Shown here: positions 9,611 to 18,963 of the stretch, piece after piece
Position numbering within the stretch: the stretch's first letter is position 1
Layout: every line of letters starts with the position of its first letter
Assembly: GCA_021835845.1 (NCBI GenBank)
Contig: JAKBJU010000003.1
Span: forward strand, 62,001-126,000
Length of the DNA stretch: 64,000 bases
From: Pseudomonadota bacterium
Lineage (GTDB): Bacteria > Pseudomonadota > Gammaproteobacteria > Burkholderiales > JABEVD01
Direction: 5' to 3'
The notes under the pieces: model-generated
What the model was told of the DNA's origin: nothing
The model's database searches: none
The model's input: only the letters and a program-made list of their open reading frames with translations
Made by a program: the position numbers and the translations under genes

Positions 9611-10902
9611 AATAGCTCCAGCGTTCCCTGAACCAGGAAATCCATTTCTTCCTCCTCGATCACATAGGGCGGCATGAAATAGACCGTGTTGCCAATCGGC
9701 CTCAGCAGCAGCCCCTTCTTCAATGCGGCGAGATGGAAGCGCCTGGAGAAATCGGGCGAAGGGTCCACCACGTCGAAGGCCCAGATCATCCCGGTGTTCC
9801 TGAAATGCTCGACTTTGGGGTGCGCTGCGAGAACTTTCGCCTTTTCGGTCATGAGATTCGCTTTCTCCCGGTTTTTTGCGATCACGCCGTCGCTTTCGAA
9901 AATGTCGAGCACGGCAAGCGCAGCCCTGCAGGCGAGGGCGTTTCCCGTATAGGAATGGGAATGCAGGAAAGCCCGGGAGAGGCTGTCGTCATAAAAGGCT
10001 TCGTATATGGCCTGCCTGGACAAGACTGCAGACAAGGGAAGATAGCCCCCCGTGATGCCCTTGGAGAGGCAGAGGAAATCAGGCAGGATGTTGCCCTGCT
10101 CGCAGGCGAAAAAGGTTCCCGTCCTGCCGAATCCGACTGCGATTTCGTCCGCGATGAAGTGGACATTGTATTTGTCGCACAACTGCCGCGCCTTCGCAAG
10201 ATAGGCCGGATGGTGCATGCCCATTCCGGCCGCGCCCTGCACCAGGGGTTCGAGTATCACGGCCGCGATGCCTGGGTGATGGATTTCGAGCAGATTTTCG
10301 AGCTTTTCGGCGCAGCGCAATGCAAAATCGCAAGGGGACTCGCCCCTTTCGGCATGGCGCCAGTCCGGGGTGTCGATGCGCAGCCCTTTCGAAATCAGGG
10401 GGGAATAGGTGTCGCTGAAGATCGCAACATCGGTCACGGAAAGCGCGCCCAGCGTCTCGCCATGGTAGCCGTTTTCGAGGCTCACGAAATGCCTCTTTTC
10501 AGGTCTTCCCATGTTCTTCCAGTAATGGAAGCTCATCTTGAGGGCGATTTCCACCGCGGAGGCGCCGTCGCTTGCGTAGAAGGCATGTCCCAGTTTCGAG
10601 AGCCTGGCAAGCCTCTCGGAGAGTTCGATCACGGGCTCATGGGTGAATCCTGCCAGGATGACATGCTCCAGCTTTTCGAGCTGGTCGGTGATGGCGGAAT
10701 TGATTACGGGATTGCAGTGCCCGAACAGGTTGACCCACCAGGAGCTGATTGCGTCGAGATGGCGCCTTCCCTCGAAGTCGTAAAGCCACATGCCTTCTCC
10801 CCTGGAAAAAGGGACGAGCGGGATGGTCTCGTGCCGTTTCATCTGGGTGCAGGGATGCCATACTGACTGCAGGCTCCTCGAAACCAACTCGCTGTTTTTC
10901 AT
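9607..10902 (-). CDS. bioA: Adenosylmethionine-8-amino-7-oxononanoate aminotransferase
   Basis: Class III PLP-dependent aminotransferase of 431 residues that converts KAPA to DAPA in biotin synthesis with SAM as amino donor. Family hallmarks: the N-terminal SVWHPCTQMK, SSWWVNLFGHC near residue 55, GYHGETLGAL, ADEIAVGFGRTG and the PLP lysine in LCLSKGITGGYLPL. It is the first gene of a minus-strand run with dacB and the permease. No other biotin genes are in the window. A TATACT hexamer about 30 bp upstream of the ATG could be the -10 element, without a good -35. Confidence 0.96.
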   Translation of the reverse strand: MKNSELVSRSLQSVWHPCTQMKRHETIPLVPFSRGEGMWLYDFEGRRHLDAISSWWVNLFGHCNPVINSAITDQLEKLEHVILAGFTHEPVIELSERLARLSKLGHAFYASDGASAVEIALKMSFHYWKNMGRPEKRHFVSLENGYHGETLGALSVTDVAIFSDTYSPLISKGLRIDTPDWRHAERGESPCDFALRCAEKLENLLEIHHPGIAAVILEPLVQGAAGMGMHHPAYLAKARQLCDKYNVHFIADEIAVGFGRTGTFFACEQGNILPDFLCLSKGITGGYLPLSAVLSRQAIYEAFYDDSLSRAFLHSHSYTGNALACRAALAVLDIFESDGVIAKNREKANLMTEKAKVLAAHPKVEHFRNTGMIWAFDVVDPSPDFSRRFHLAALKKGLLLRPIGNTVYFMPPYVIEEEEMDFLVQGTLELL

Positions 10903-10971
10903 GCCGGATGCCGCCTCTGCGCTTCTCTAGTATACTTTGAATCTGGATTTTAACCGTTTTTGGAAAAGAAT

Positions 10972-12108
10972 ATGGCCGAAGAATCACTCTATGCCGTTCT
11001 CGGCGTATCGGGCGAATCCCCTCAGGAGGATATCGCGCAGGCTTTTCGCGCCCGTTCTTTCGACCGGGATGCGCTGGAAAAGGGGAACGAGGCGGAAAGG
11101 CTGCGCTATACCGCATGGGCCCATGCCTACGCAGTGCTTTCCGATTCCGGCTTGAGGGCGAAATACGACGCATCCGGGCTGGACGAATCCTTCAGGGAAA
11201 AGTTCGCTCTTGCGCTGGGACTTGCGCTCAAGGGCTATGACGACGAAATGCTTGCCGAATACCTGAGCAGGCTGTCCTTCGACGAAAAAACCATCGCAGA
11301 ATTGATGGCTGCGATTTCCCGCGTGAGGGAAGCCCCGCAGGCTGCTTCCCCCCGGCGCCAGGAGGATTTCGCAGGATACCGGAAACTCAGGGCAGGGCAG
11401 GGCTGGCAATGGGTAAAGGAAGGCTTTCTCCTCTTCAGGAAGAGCCCGCTGATCTGGATCGTGCTTTGCATGATCCTGACGGGAATAGGACTGACCCTTT
11501 CCCTGATCCCGGTAGCCGGGGAAATCGTTCTCTATCTCGCCTCTCCGCTGTTTGCAGCGGGATTGATGCAGGGCTGCAGGGATCTCGAGGGGGGCGGCGA
11601 GCTGGAGCTTGCGCATCTCTTTCTGGGATTCAGGAAGGATGCCAGCCAGCTCGTCAGGATAGGCGGGGTCTATCTTTTCGGGCAGATCCTGATTCTGGGG
11701 ATCATGGTCGCTTTCGGAGGCGACCCCATGGAGAAGCTCTTTTTCGGGACAGCCGACATCGATCCTGCGACGCTGCCTCCTGCCGAGACGAGCCGCGTGA
11801 TGCTTTCTCTCCTCGTGGGGATGGCGGTGTCCGTTCCGCTCATGATGATGATCTGGTTCGCTCCCCTGCTCGTGATTTTCAGGGGATTGCAGGCGAAGGA
11901 CGCGATGCAGTTGAGCTTCGTCGCATGCCTCGGAAACATGAGGCCTTTCCTGGTTTTCGGCAGCGTTTTCCTTTTTCTGGCATTCCTGTCCGGCATCACT
12001 TTCGGACTCGGGCTGCTCCTGATGATCCCGCTGATCTTTACCTCGACTTACGCGAGCTACCGGGACATTTTCGAAACCAGTCCGCATGTCGACATAGAGG
12101 TGGAATGA
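10972..12108 (+). CDS. Membrane protein with divergent J-like N-terminus and BPSS1780-type domain
   Basis: Protein of 378 residues from the ATG at 10972; an in-frame TTG lies 12 bp upstream. Residues 1-75 resemble a J-domain ([21 protein letters not shown] through [14 protein letters not shown]) but lack the HPD tripeptide needed to stimulate DnaK. After a linker, residues 145-370 form a polytopic membrane domain ([19 protein letters not shown], four to six hydrophobic segments) like the BPSS1780 family. It lies 1 nt upstream of hslV in the same direction, hinting at a link to protein quality control, which is inference. Function unknown. Confidence 0.75.
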   Translation: MAEESLYAVLGVSGESPQEDIAQAFRARSFDRDALEKGNEAERLRYTAWAHAYAVLSDSGLRAKYDASGLDESFREKFALALGLALKGYDDEMLAEYLSRLSFDEKTIAELMAAISRVREAPQAASPRRQEDFAGYRKLRAGQGWQWVKEGFLLFRKSPLIWIVLCMILTGIGLTLSLIPVAGEIVLYLASPLFAAGLMQGCRDLEGGGELELAHLFLGFRKDASQLVRIGGVYLFGQILILGIMVAFGGDPMEKLFFGTADIDPATLPPAETSRVMLSLLVGMAVSVPLMMMIWFAPLLVIFRGLQAKDAMQLSFVACLGNMRPFLVFGSVFLFLAFLSGITFGLGLLLMIPLIFTSTYASYRDIFETSPHVDIEVE

Positions 12109-12109
12109 G

Positions 12110-12646
12110 ATGGAACAATATCACGGCACGACGATACTTTCCGTGAGGCGCGGCAGCAGCGTCGCCCTCGGAGGTGACGGGCAGGTGACGCTCGGCAACA
12201 TCATCGTCAAGGCAGGCGCGAGAAAGGTGAGAAGGCTGTTTCATGACAACATCCTGGCGGGGTTTGCAGGCGGAACGGCGGATGCCTTCACCCTTTTCGA
12301 GCGATTCGAGGCGAAGCTCGAAAAGCACCAGGGAAATCTTCTGCGCTCTGCGGTGGAACTTGCCAAGGACTGGCGCACCGACAGGATGCTGAGAAGGCTG
12401 GAAGCGATGCTGGCTGTAGCGGATGTCCAATCCTCGCTCATCATCACCGGCAACGGCGATGTGCTGGAGCCGGAATACGGCATCATCGCGATAGGAAGCG
12501 GCGGCCCCTATGCCCAGTCGGCGGCGCGCGCGCTGCTGGAAAACACCGAATATTCACCGCAGGAGATCGTCAAGAAATCGCTGGAAATAGCGGGAGATCT
12601 CTGCATCTACACCAACCAGCAGCACAGAATAGAAGTTTTGGAGTAA
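12110..12646 (+). CDS. hslV: ATP-dependent protease HslVU, peptidase subunit
   Basis: Protein of 178 residues, normal for HslV. A short propeptide MEQYHG precedes TTILSVRRG; the first Thr becomes the N-terminal catalytic nucleophile after processing. Further HslV motifs are [25 protein letters not shown] and the C-terminal [10 protein letters not shown]. It forms two stacked hexamers capped by HslU in the cytoplasm. It is followed 2 nt later by hslU. Confidence 0.98.
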   Translation: MEQYHGTTILSVRRGSSVALGGDGQVTLGNIIVKAGARKVRRLFHDNILAGFAGGTADAFTLFERFEAKLEKHQGNLLRSAVELAKDWRTDRMLRRLEAMLAVADVQSSLIITGNGDVLEPEYGIIAIGSGGPYAQSAARALLENTEYSPQEIVKKSLEIAGDLCIYTNQQHRIEVLE

Positions 12647-12648
12647 GC

Positions 12649-13953
12649 ATGTCGCAGATGACGCCTCAGGAAATCGTCCACGAACTCGACAAGCACATCA
12701 TCGGCCAGAAGGATGCCAAGCGGGCGGTTGCGATTGCGCTCAGGAACCGCTGGCGCAGGCAGCAGGTGCCCGAGCCGCTGCGCCAGGAGATCACGCCGAA
12801 GAACATTCTGATGATCGGCCCCACCGGGGTGGGAAAGACCGAAATTGCAAGGCGCCTTGCCAAGCTCGCCGACGCCCCCTTTATCAAGGTCGAGGCGACC
12901 AAGTTCACCGAGGTGGGGTATGTCGGGCGGGATGTCGATTCGATCATCAGGGATCTCGTCGAGACCGCGATCAAGGATGCGCGCCTGAACGAAACGAAAA
13001 AGGTGAGATTCAGGGCGGCGGACATTGCCGAAGAGCGCATCCTGGATATTCTCCTGCCCGGCGCCGATTCGGGCGAAGGCGCCACGCGCCAGAAATTCAG
13101 GAAGATGCTGCGGGAAGGGCAGCTCGACGACAGGGAAATCGAGATCGAGGTCGCCGCAATCCAGAGCTCGATGGAAATATTCGGCCCGCCCGGCATGGAG
13201 GATCTCACTTCCCAGATACAGGGCATGTTCCAGAACATCGGCAGCACGAAGAAGAAGGCGAGGAAGCTCAAGATTGCCGAAGCGATGAAGCTTCTCACCG
13301 AGGAGGAAGCGGGAAAGCTCGTCAACGACGAGGAACTGAAGCTTTCCGCGCTCGGGAACGTCGAGCAGAACGGCATCGTCTTTCTCGACGAGATCGACAA
13401 GATTGCGAGCCGCTCCGAGGCCGTCGGTTCCGACGTTTCGCGCCAGGGGGTGCAGCGCGATCTGCTTCCCCTTGTCGAGGGCACCACCGTTTCTACCAAA
13501 TACGGCATGGTGAAGACCGATCATATCCTGTTCATTGCGAGCGGCGCATTCCATCTGGCCAAGCCATCTGACCTCGTTCCCGAGCTCCAGGGACGGTTTC
13601 CCATCAGGGTGGAGCTCGATTCGCTCTCGGTGTCCGACTTCGAGCAGATATTGACCAATACCGATGCCTGCCTCACCGTGCAGTACCAGGCGCTTCTGGA
13701 AACCGAAGGGGTGAAGCTGGAATTTCGTTCGGACGGCATCACCGAGCTTGCGCAAATCGCCTATTCGGTCAACGAGAAGACCGAGAACATCGGCGCAAGG
13801 CGCCTCTATACCGTGATGGAGCGGCTGCTCGAGGAAATTTCCTTTGACGCCGCGAAGCTGTCGGGGCAGACCGTGACAGTCGATTCCGAATTCGTCAGGC
13901 AGCGCCTTGCCGATCTGGCGCAGAGCGAGGACCTTTCCCGGTACGTTCTTTGA
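12649..13953 (+). CDS. hslU: ATP-dependent protease HslVU, ATPase/unfoldase subunit
   Basis: AAA+ unfoldase of 434 residues, normal length. Walker A is [15 protein letters not shown] (about residue 55), Walker [10 protein letters not shown] (about 245), and the central pore motif GYVGRD is present near 90. Sensor and C-terminal elements follow ([20 protein letters not shown]). The C-terminal SRYVL is the tail that docks into HslV. It is translated with hslV. Confidence 0.98.
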   Translation: MSQMTPQEIVHELDKHIIGQKDAKRAVAIALRNRWRRQQVPEPLRQEITPKNILMIGPTGVGKTEIARRLAKLADAPFIKVEATKFTEVGYVGRDVDSIIRDLVETAIKDARLNETKKVRFRAADIAEERILDILLPGADSGEGATRQKFRKMLREGQLDDREIEIEVAAIQSSMEIFGPPGMEDLTSQIQGMFQNIGSTKKKARKLKIAEAMKLLTEEEAGKLVNDEELKLSALGNVEQNGIVFLDEIDKIASRSEAVGSDVSRQGVQRDLLPLVEGTTVSTKYGMVKTDHILFIASGAFHLAKPSDLVPELQGRFPIRVELDSLSVSDFEQILTNTDACLTVQYQALLETEGVKLEFRSDGITELAQIAYSVNEKTENIGARRLYTVMERLLEEISFDAAKLSGQTVTVDSEFVRQRLADLAQSEDLSRYVL

Positions 13954-13999
13954 CGGGATATGGTCTGAACTCTCGAGCGGTTTTGCTGGTCACACTGAC

Positions 14000-14557
14000 A
14001 TGAAACCCGAACGGAACAAGCGCTTTGCACTGGTTGTTGCGGCATCCCTCGCTGCGGCATGGCCCGCTTTTGCCCGGTCGGAAGGCCAAAGCCAGCCCCC
14101 GAAACCGGACGTAAGACACGCCGCCATTCATGCGAAAAAGAAGCCCGTCGCGGCAGCTTCGGGAACTGCTCGTGCCGCCAGGGTTCCTGCTGCAAAACGG
14201 AAGAAGAAGATCAGGGCCGACAAGATTTTGCTGCCTGTCCGGATAGGCGATCTGCTGCCCGAGGAGGGGAAGCAGGAGAGTGTCGTCCGTCCCAAATCCG
14301 CGATTTCCAAGGTGATGACTGACAAAAGAGCGGTCGACCTCGATATGGGGGGCGATCTGCCATGGCCGGTTCCCGACAGCCCCATGTTTTCCCCCAGAAA
14401 CAGGGATATCGGATTCCATGTCGGCGTGAACTACCATCTGGATCAGAAGTGGGATTTGACCGGGCTTGCCGGCATGGGCATGGTCGGTAACGTCGACGCA
14501 TATCCGATGAAGCCGAATGTCGAGCAGATCGGCATTCGAGCAAAATACCGCTTCTGA
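14000..14557 (+). CDS. Exported hypothetical protein with possible outer-membrane C-terminus
   Basis: Protein of 185 residues from the ATG at 14000. A positively charged start (KPERNKR) is followed by the hydrophobic stretch FALVVAASLAAAWPAFA, a good signal peptide. Then comes a Lys/Ala/Pro-rich low-complexity linker (about 30-80), and the C-terminal 70 residues have amphipathic strand-like segments ending in KYRF; a terminal Phe is common in outer-membrane beta-barrels. I do not recognise the family. The TGA stop touches a strong hairpin terminator. Confidence 0.65.
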   Translation: MKPERNKRFALVVAASLAAAWPAFARSEGQSQPPKPDVRHAAIHAKKKPVAAASGTARAARVPAAKRKKKIRADKILLPVRIGDLLPEEGKQESVVRPKSAISKVMTDKRAVDLDMGGDLPWPVPDSPMFSPRNRDIGFHVGVNYHLDQKWDLTGLAGMGMVGNVDAYPMKPNVEQIGIRAKYRF

Positions 14558-14588
14558 AGGCAAGGGCTCCGGAGGAGCCCTTGCCTTC
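14556..14588. terminator. Bidirectional hairpin terminator
   Basis: Perfect 15-bp inverted repeat (GAAGGCAAGGGCTCC and its complement) with a GGA loop, between the 3' ends of the exported protein (+) and the small membrane protein (-). No long T-tract follows, so termination efficiency is uncertain. Confidence 0.7.
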
Positions 14589-14593
14589 GTCGC

Positions 14594-14695
14594 CTAGCCG
14601 TGCTTGTGCTGATTCATGTAGCAGCTGATCAGGATGATTCCGTCGACCACGACCAGTGCGACGACTCCGAATACCATATAGCCCATGTAGTCCAT
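14594..14695 (-). CDS. Small single-span membrane protein (33 aa)
   Basis: An ORF of 33 residues starting MDYMGYMVFG, with one hydrophobic span (VFGVVALVVVDGIILIS) and a His/Lys tail ending QHKHG. The start is supported by a good Shine-Dalgarno, AAGGAG, 6 nt upstream. The 3' end abuts the bidirectional hairpin. The size and layout resemble small accessory subunits of membrane complexes, but I cannot assign it. A longer in-frame extension upstream is unlikely given the ribosome-binding site. Confidence 0.55.
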   Translation of the reverse strand: MDYMGYMVFGVVALVVVDGIILISCYMNQHKHG

Positions 14696-14792
14696 TTCAG
14701 TCTCCTTGGGGTCGGCTCTCCTTTTAGATCCGGAAATGTCCCTGTCGGGATGAATTGGCAGATGGAGTCCCTGCCTGATAGCAGTATAGACC

Positions 14793-15902
14793 ATGCCCTT
14801 CCCGACGCGTTCCCAGGGGAGGATAATTCGATTCTTCGAGGATGAAAAATTGAAGCGGGAACCCACCAAGGGTCGCGGGGCGACCCTGAAAATCGAGGGA
14901 AGATTCGAGAGCAGGGCCAGGGAGGCTTGCGATGACGGCTGGGTGCAGGAGGACTTGCCCCCTCTCGCAACGACGGTGACGGTCGAGAAGGCGAAGAGCG
15001 TCATCCGGCGGCAGGACTCTCCCGACCTGTCATTTGCACAGTCCCTCAATGCCTACCGGGGCTGCGAGCACGGCTGCATCTATTGCTACGCGCGGCCTTC
15101 GCACGGCTACCTTGACCTCTCGCCCGGACTCGACTTCGAGACCAAGCTTTTTGCAAAACCGGACGCTCCGGAATTGCTGCGCGCCGAGCTTGGAAAAAGG
15201 AACTATCGGTGCGAAGTGCTTGCGCTTGGCACCAATACCGACCCTTACCAGCCGATAGAGCGGGAATGGAAGATCACGAGACGGATACTGGCGCTGCTCG
15301 AAGAATGTTCCCACCCGGTGTCCATCGTCACGAAATCGGCAATGATCGAGCGCGATATCGATCTCCTCGCGGCGCTTTCTGAGAAGAATCTGGTCCAGGT
15401 ATTCATTTCGGTTACGACGCTCGATGCCTCTCTGGCGAGAAGAATGGAGCCGCGCGCATCTTCTCCGAAGCGGCGGCTGGAAGCTGTGAGAAAGCTCAAC
15501 GATGCCGGCGTTCCCTGCGGAGTGATGGCAGCTCCGGTCATTCCCTTTCTCACCGACTCCGAACTCGAAGCCATTTTGCAGGCCGCGAAGGACTCAGGTG
15601 CGAAAGCGGCCGGCTATTCACTACTGAGATTGCCCCATGAATTGAAGGTGCTTTTCTCGGACTGGCTGCAAACCCATTATCCCCTGAAGGCCTCCCATGT
15701 GATGAACCGCCTGAGGGAGATGCGCGGAGGGCGGGAGAACGATCCCGGTTTCGGCAGCAGGATGAGGGGAGAAGGCCTTTTTTCGGACTTGCTGGAGAAG
15801 CGTTTCGAGGTGGCCTCTGCCAGGCTCGGCTTCAACCGCAAGAGGATTTCTCTCGACACGGACCGCTTCAGGTTCCCCACCGGGCAGATGGACCTCTTTT
15901 GA
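14793..15902 (+). CDS. PA0069-family radical SAM protein
   Basis: Protein of 369 residues. The radical SAM cluster motif is CEHGCIYCYAR (CxxxCxxC, about residue 92), preceded by SFAQSLNAYRGC, which is characteristic of the PA0069/SplB-like family. The N-terminus KGRGATLKIEGRFESRAREA and the segment ALGTNTDPYQPIEREWKITR also fit. The substrate is unknown. The ATG at 14793 is taken as start; a few residues of uncertainty remain because KGRGA is usually close to the N-terminus. Confidence 0.88.
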   Translation: MPFPTRSQGRIIRFFEDEKLKREPTKGRGATLKIEGRFESRAREACDDGWVQEDLPPLATTVTVEKAKSVIRRQDSPDLSFAQSLNAYRGCEHGCIYCYARPSHGYLDLSPGLDFETKLFAKPDAPELLRAELGKRNYRCEVLALGTNTDPYQPIEREWKITRRILALLEECSHPVSIVTKSAMIERDIDLLAALSEKNLVQVFISVTTLDASLARRMEPRASSPKRRLEAVRKLNDAGVPCGVMAAPVIPFLTDSELEAILQAAKDSGAKAAGYSLLRLPHELKVLFSDWLQTHYPLKASHVMNRLREMRGGRENDPGFGSRMRGEGLFSDLLEKRFEVASARLGFNRKRISLDTDRFRFPTGQMDLF

Positions 15903-15942
15903 GGCGCGTCTTTTATCTTCGCCGCGAAGCTTGCGCCGGAGG

Positions 15943-16431
15943 CTACCTGTTACGGGAAGGCGGGACGAGCGAAATCGACTTTTCGGCGACGAGATCCTTC
16001 ACTTCGCCTGAAGTCACGATGCCGCTCTTCGAAAGGCAATCCATGCGGGCCAGGAAAGGATTCCTGCTCCTGATGTCGTCGCATTCCTTGATCACCACGC
16101 CTATTTCGTCGAAGACGTTCCCCATTTCACCCTTCCTGATGCACAGCGCGGCAACCAGAGGCGCGAACCAGTCCGACAGGAAGGGGCTTTCCTCGATCAA
16201 GTTCCGGTAAAGGACGGAAAGATCGTTGTACTGCTTGCGGCCCATCCCTTCGATGTGGCTTCCGACATGCCCTGCCTTGGGAATGAGGGCTTCCGGGATT
16301 CTTCCCCTGTTGGAAGCGATGGTCTCGGCTGCTTCCGTATAGGCTCCGCAGGTGATGTCGCCGGCCCGAACGGCAGGCGCACAGGCGATTGCGGCAGTCA
16401 GGCCCAAGACCAGCAGATGAACGATGCGCAT
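15943..16431 (-). CDS. Exported Cys-containing hypothetical protein
   Basis: Protein of 162 residues. The start at 16431 is chosen because AAAGGGG lies about 7 nt upstream and a typical signal peptide follows (MRIVHLLVLGLTAAIACAPAVRAG). The mature part has four Cys (ITCGAY, ALCIRK, KECDDI, MDCLSK), suggesting two disulfides in the periplasm. I do not recognise the family. It lies 98 bp downstream of regA on the same strand and may be transcribed with regBA. Confidence 0.6.
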   Translation of the reverse strand: MRIVHLLVLGLTAAIACAPAVRAGDITCGAYTEAAETIASNRGRIPEALIPKAGHVGSHIEGMGRKQYNDLSVLYRNLIEESPFLSDWFAPLVAALCIRKGEMGNVFDEIGVVIKECDDIRSRNPFLARMDCLSKSGIVTSGEVKDLVAEKSISLVPPSRNR

Positions 16432-16529
16432 GGATCCCCTTTCAGGTTTTTGCCGCAATTTTCCTCTTTTATGGGAATTCGTGCTGAACTTTCTCGGTTT
16501 TGGCAAACCGGATCGCGAGCAAAACAAGC

Positions 16530-17075
16530 TCAATTCCTTGCGGGTTTCTTGGCGAGCTTCCTTTGCAGCGTCCTCCTGTGCATGTTGAGGCTTCTTGCGG
16601 TTGCCGAGATGTTTCCGCCGTGCTCCGCAAGAACGCTCTGGATGTGCTCCCATTCCAGTCGGTCCACCGACATGGGGTTGGTGCTGACCGAGGCAGAGGC
16701 ATCGCCTGCGCCGTCCCGCTGCAGGGCAGCCGCGATTTCATCCGCTTTCGCCGGCTTGGCGAGATAGTGGGTTGCGCCGAGCTTGACGGCTTCCACAGCG
16801 GTAGCGATGCTGGCGTAGCCCGTGAGAACGACTATTCTCGTGGCTTCGTCGATCTCCTTCAGCTTCTTGATCAGGACGAGCCCGGAGTCCCCCGGCATCT
16901 TGAGGTCGATCACGGCGTATTCCGGGGAGTTTTCTGCTGCGAGAAGCAATGCGTTTTCGACGCAATTCGCGCACTGCACTGAAAAGCCGCGCTTTTCCAT
17001 CGCTCTCGACAGGACAGAAAGAAAGGTTTCGTCGTCGTCGACGAGAAGCAGGCCGGGTTTGTCCAGTTCGTTCAT
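16530..17075 (-). CDS. regA: RegA/PrrA-type redox response regulator
   Basis: Response regulator of 181 residues. The receiver domain (about 1-120) has LLLVDDDE, phospho-acceptor Asp in YAVIDLKMPGDSG and conserved Thr/Lys in VVLTGYAS and YLAKPA. A proline-poor linker leads to a Fis-type helix-turn-helix at the C-terminus (NISATARSLNMHRRTLQRKLAKK). This short layout without an ATPase domain, and the HRRTLQRKL helix, are characteristic of RegA/PrrA/ActR. The ATG overlaps the regB stop as ATGA. It likely controls respiratory and electron-transport genes according to redox state. Confidence 0.92.
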   Translation of the reverse strand: MNELDKPGLLLVDDDETFLSVLSRAMEKRGFSVQCANCVENALLLAAENSPEYAVIDLKMPGDSGLVLIKKLKEIDEATRIVVLTGYASIATAVEAVKLGATHYLAKPAKADEIAAALQRDGAGDASASVSTNPMSVDRLEWEHIQSVLAEHGGNISATARSLNMHRRTLQRKLAKKPARN

Positions 17076-18298
17076 TTTACCAACGGAAGGGTGACACGGG
17101 TAACCGCCCCCCCTCCTTCCCTGTTGAAAAGATGCACCTGCCCTCCCATCCGCTCTATGCTCGCATTGGCGAGAAAAAGGCCGATGCCGAAGCCTTCCTT
17201 GGTCGAGAAGAACGGCTCCCCGACACGGGCCGCGACTTCCGGAGCGAGCCCCGGCCCCCTGTCCCGGATCTCGATCGAGATTTCGGCATCGTCCCAGTCG
17301 AGCTCGATTTCAATGTTTTCGGGAGAAGCGTCTGCCGCATTGTTGAGAAGGTTGAGGATGGCCTGGGAAAGCGTCTGTTCGGCGAGAATCATGGGTGCGG
17401 GTCTTTCCGGTTTTCTGCAGGACGGGAAGGCCGAGGGGCGCATCAGCTGCCATTGATCCAGTATGCCCTCCAGAAATTCGTCTGCAGGGGCCATTCTTCC
17501 ACCTTCCGCCCGCGCATCTCCTGCGCTTGCGAGAAGCCCTGTCAGGATGCGCTTGCAGGCCCCGATCTGGGCTGAAAGGATGGCAAGGTCGCGTCCCAGC
17601 GCCGCGTCGCCGGCATGTTCCGATTCGATTTCTTCGCAGATCAGGGCCATCGTGGCGAGCGGGGTGCCGAGCTCGTGGGCCGCCCCCGCCGCGAGCGTGC
17701 CGAGCGCGACGATGCGCTCGCTCCTGAGCGCCTCCTCGCGCGCTTTGGCCAGCAGCCTGTCCCGCTCCCGGATGGATTCGCCCATCCTGACGACGAAAGA
17801 GGCGATGAGGAAGGTCGAGAATGCGAAAGTCATCCACATCGCGTAAACGTGAAGCATGAAGGTCTGCTGGTGAAGCGGCACGAAATGCTTCATCAGGAGC
17901 GTGTAGCAGGTGGCCGTGATCGCAGCCATGGCCCAGGTGTAGCGACGGGAGAGCGCAGCTGCCGAGATGATGAGCGGAATGAGATAGAGCGAGACGAAGG
18001 GATTGGTCGAGCCGCCGCTGAAATAGAGCAGGAGGGTGAGTATGGTCACGTCGAAAAGCAGCTGGAAGAAGAATTCGGCCTCGGTGACGGGGCAGGCCAC
18101 GGTCAGGCGATATCTCGTCCCCAGATTGACGAGGATGGAAAAAAGGATGGCGAGCCCCATGGGCAGCAGGGGGAGCGGGATGGCCAGAACGCGGTGCACG
18201 AAGGCAATCACGAGGCATTGGGCGAGAATCGCGATGTTGCGCATCACGAAAATGCGTTCGAGATTTCCGCCCAGCGGCCCGGTATTGGGATTTTGCAT
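17072..18298 (-). CDS. regB: RegB/PrrB-type redox sensor histidine kinase
   Basis: Membrane histidine kinase of 408 residues from the ATG at 18298; an in-frame TTG lies 15 bp upstream. Six hydrophobic segments occupy about 15-180. The loop motif GGSTNPFVS matches the quinone-sensing GGxxNPF signature of RegB. The H-box is AAGAAHELGTPLAT and the ATPase domain has NLLNNAADAS, DRGPGLA and GFGIGLFLANA. It pairs with RegA immediately downstream and diverges from a PCu(A)C gene; copper chaperones of the terminal oxidase are commonly linked to RegBA. Confidence 0.93.
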   Translation of the reverse strand: MQNPNTGPLGGNLERIFVMRNIAILAQCLVIAFVHRVLAIPLPLLPMGLAILFSILVNLGTRYRLTVACPVTEAEFFFQLLFDVTILTLLLYFSGGSTNPFVSLYLIPLIISAAALSRRYTWAMAAITATCYTLLMKHFVPLHQQTFMLHVYAMWMTFAFSTFLIASFVVRMGESIRERDRLLAKAREEALRSERIVALGTLAAGAAHELGTPLATMALICEEIESEHAGDAALGRDLAILSAQIGACKRILTGLLASAGDARAEGGRMAPADEFLEGILDQWQLMRPSAFPSCRKPERPAPMILAEQTLSQAILNLLNNAADASPENIEIELDWDDAEISIEIRDRGPGLAPEVAARVGEPFFSTKEGFGIGLFLANASIERMGGQVHLFNREGGGAVTRVTLPLVK

Positions 18299-18433
18299 CT
18301 GAGATCCGGTCAAAAGGCAATTCTGAACGATAACCGATAATGGCTTGATGAGACAAATTGTGGCTTCGGCATGGCATTCGTTTCAAGAATGTCAGCCTCC
18401 GCCGCAGTTGGCCAATTGTAAAGGTACCGAAGT

Positions 18434-18458
18434 GTGGCGGATTGCGGCAAATTGTCGC
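18434..18458 (+). promoter_or_regulatory. Two overlapping RegA-box-like sites
   Basis: GCGGCAAATTGTCGC at 18444-18458 fits the RegA/RegR box as I recall it (GNGRCRTTNNGNCGC) at all but the two central T positions. A second, weaker version, GTGGCGGATTGCGGC, at 18434-18448 is offset by 10 bp. They lie 62-86 bp upstream of the PCu(A)C start, in the region between it and regB. Confidence 0.45.
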
Positions 18459-18519
18459 GCCCAGGTTTTTGCGCCATGGTGATATGATTGGAATTTGCGG
18501 TTCATTCGGAGGAACGATT

Positions 18520-18963
18520 TTGAAAGCATTAATCGGAGCAATTCTCTGCCTGTCTTGCGGCATGGCCTTCGCGGCTGACCCTGTTGCGGTGACGCATGCG
18601 TGGGTGGCGGCTACCGCCCCGGGGCAGCAGGTGGGCGGGGCCTACATGGACATATCGAGCCAGAAGGATGCCAAGCTCGTCAGGGCGGAAAGTCCTGTTG
18701 CCGGGAAGGTGATGATCCATTCCATGACCATGAAGAACGGCATCATGGAAATGCGCAAGGTGGACGCACTCGACATTCCGGCAGGCAAGACGATCAGTCT
18801 GGAGCCTGGAAAGATGCACCTGATGCTGATGGATCTCAAGAAGCGCCTCGTTCCGGGGGAGCAGGTGCCGCTCAGGCTCACCTTTGTGCAGGATGGCAGG
18901 GAAACCGGAATCGACGTCAACGCGGCAGTGACGGGCATGTCCCGCCACATGGAAATGCCCTAA
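18520..18963 (+). CDS. Periplasmic copper chaperone PCu(A)C
   Basis: Protein of 147 residues. The start is placed at TTG 18520 because GGAGG lies 7 nt upstream and the following sequence is a clean signal peptide ([18 protein letters not shown]). The mature protein has the Cu(I) ligand set of PCu(A)[16 protein letters not shown] and, later, [12 protein letters not shown], with His and Met ligands. It delivers copper to the CuA site of cytochrome oxidase. An ATG further upstream would disrupt the signal peptide. Its TAA stop overlaps the thiG stop within CTAA. Confidence 0.9.
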   Translation: MKALIGAILCLSCGMAFAADPVAVTHAWVAATAPGQQVGGAYMDISSQKDAKLVRAESPVAGKVMIHSMTMKNGIMEMRKVDALDIPAGKTISLEPGKMHLMLMDLKKRLVPGEQVPLRLTFVQDGRETGIDVNAAVTGMSRHMEMP

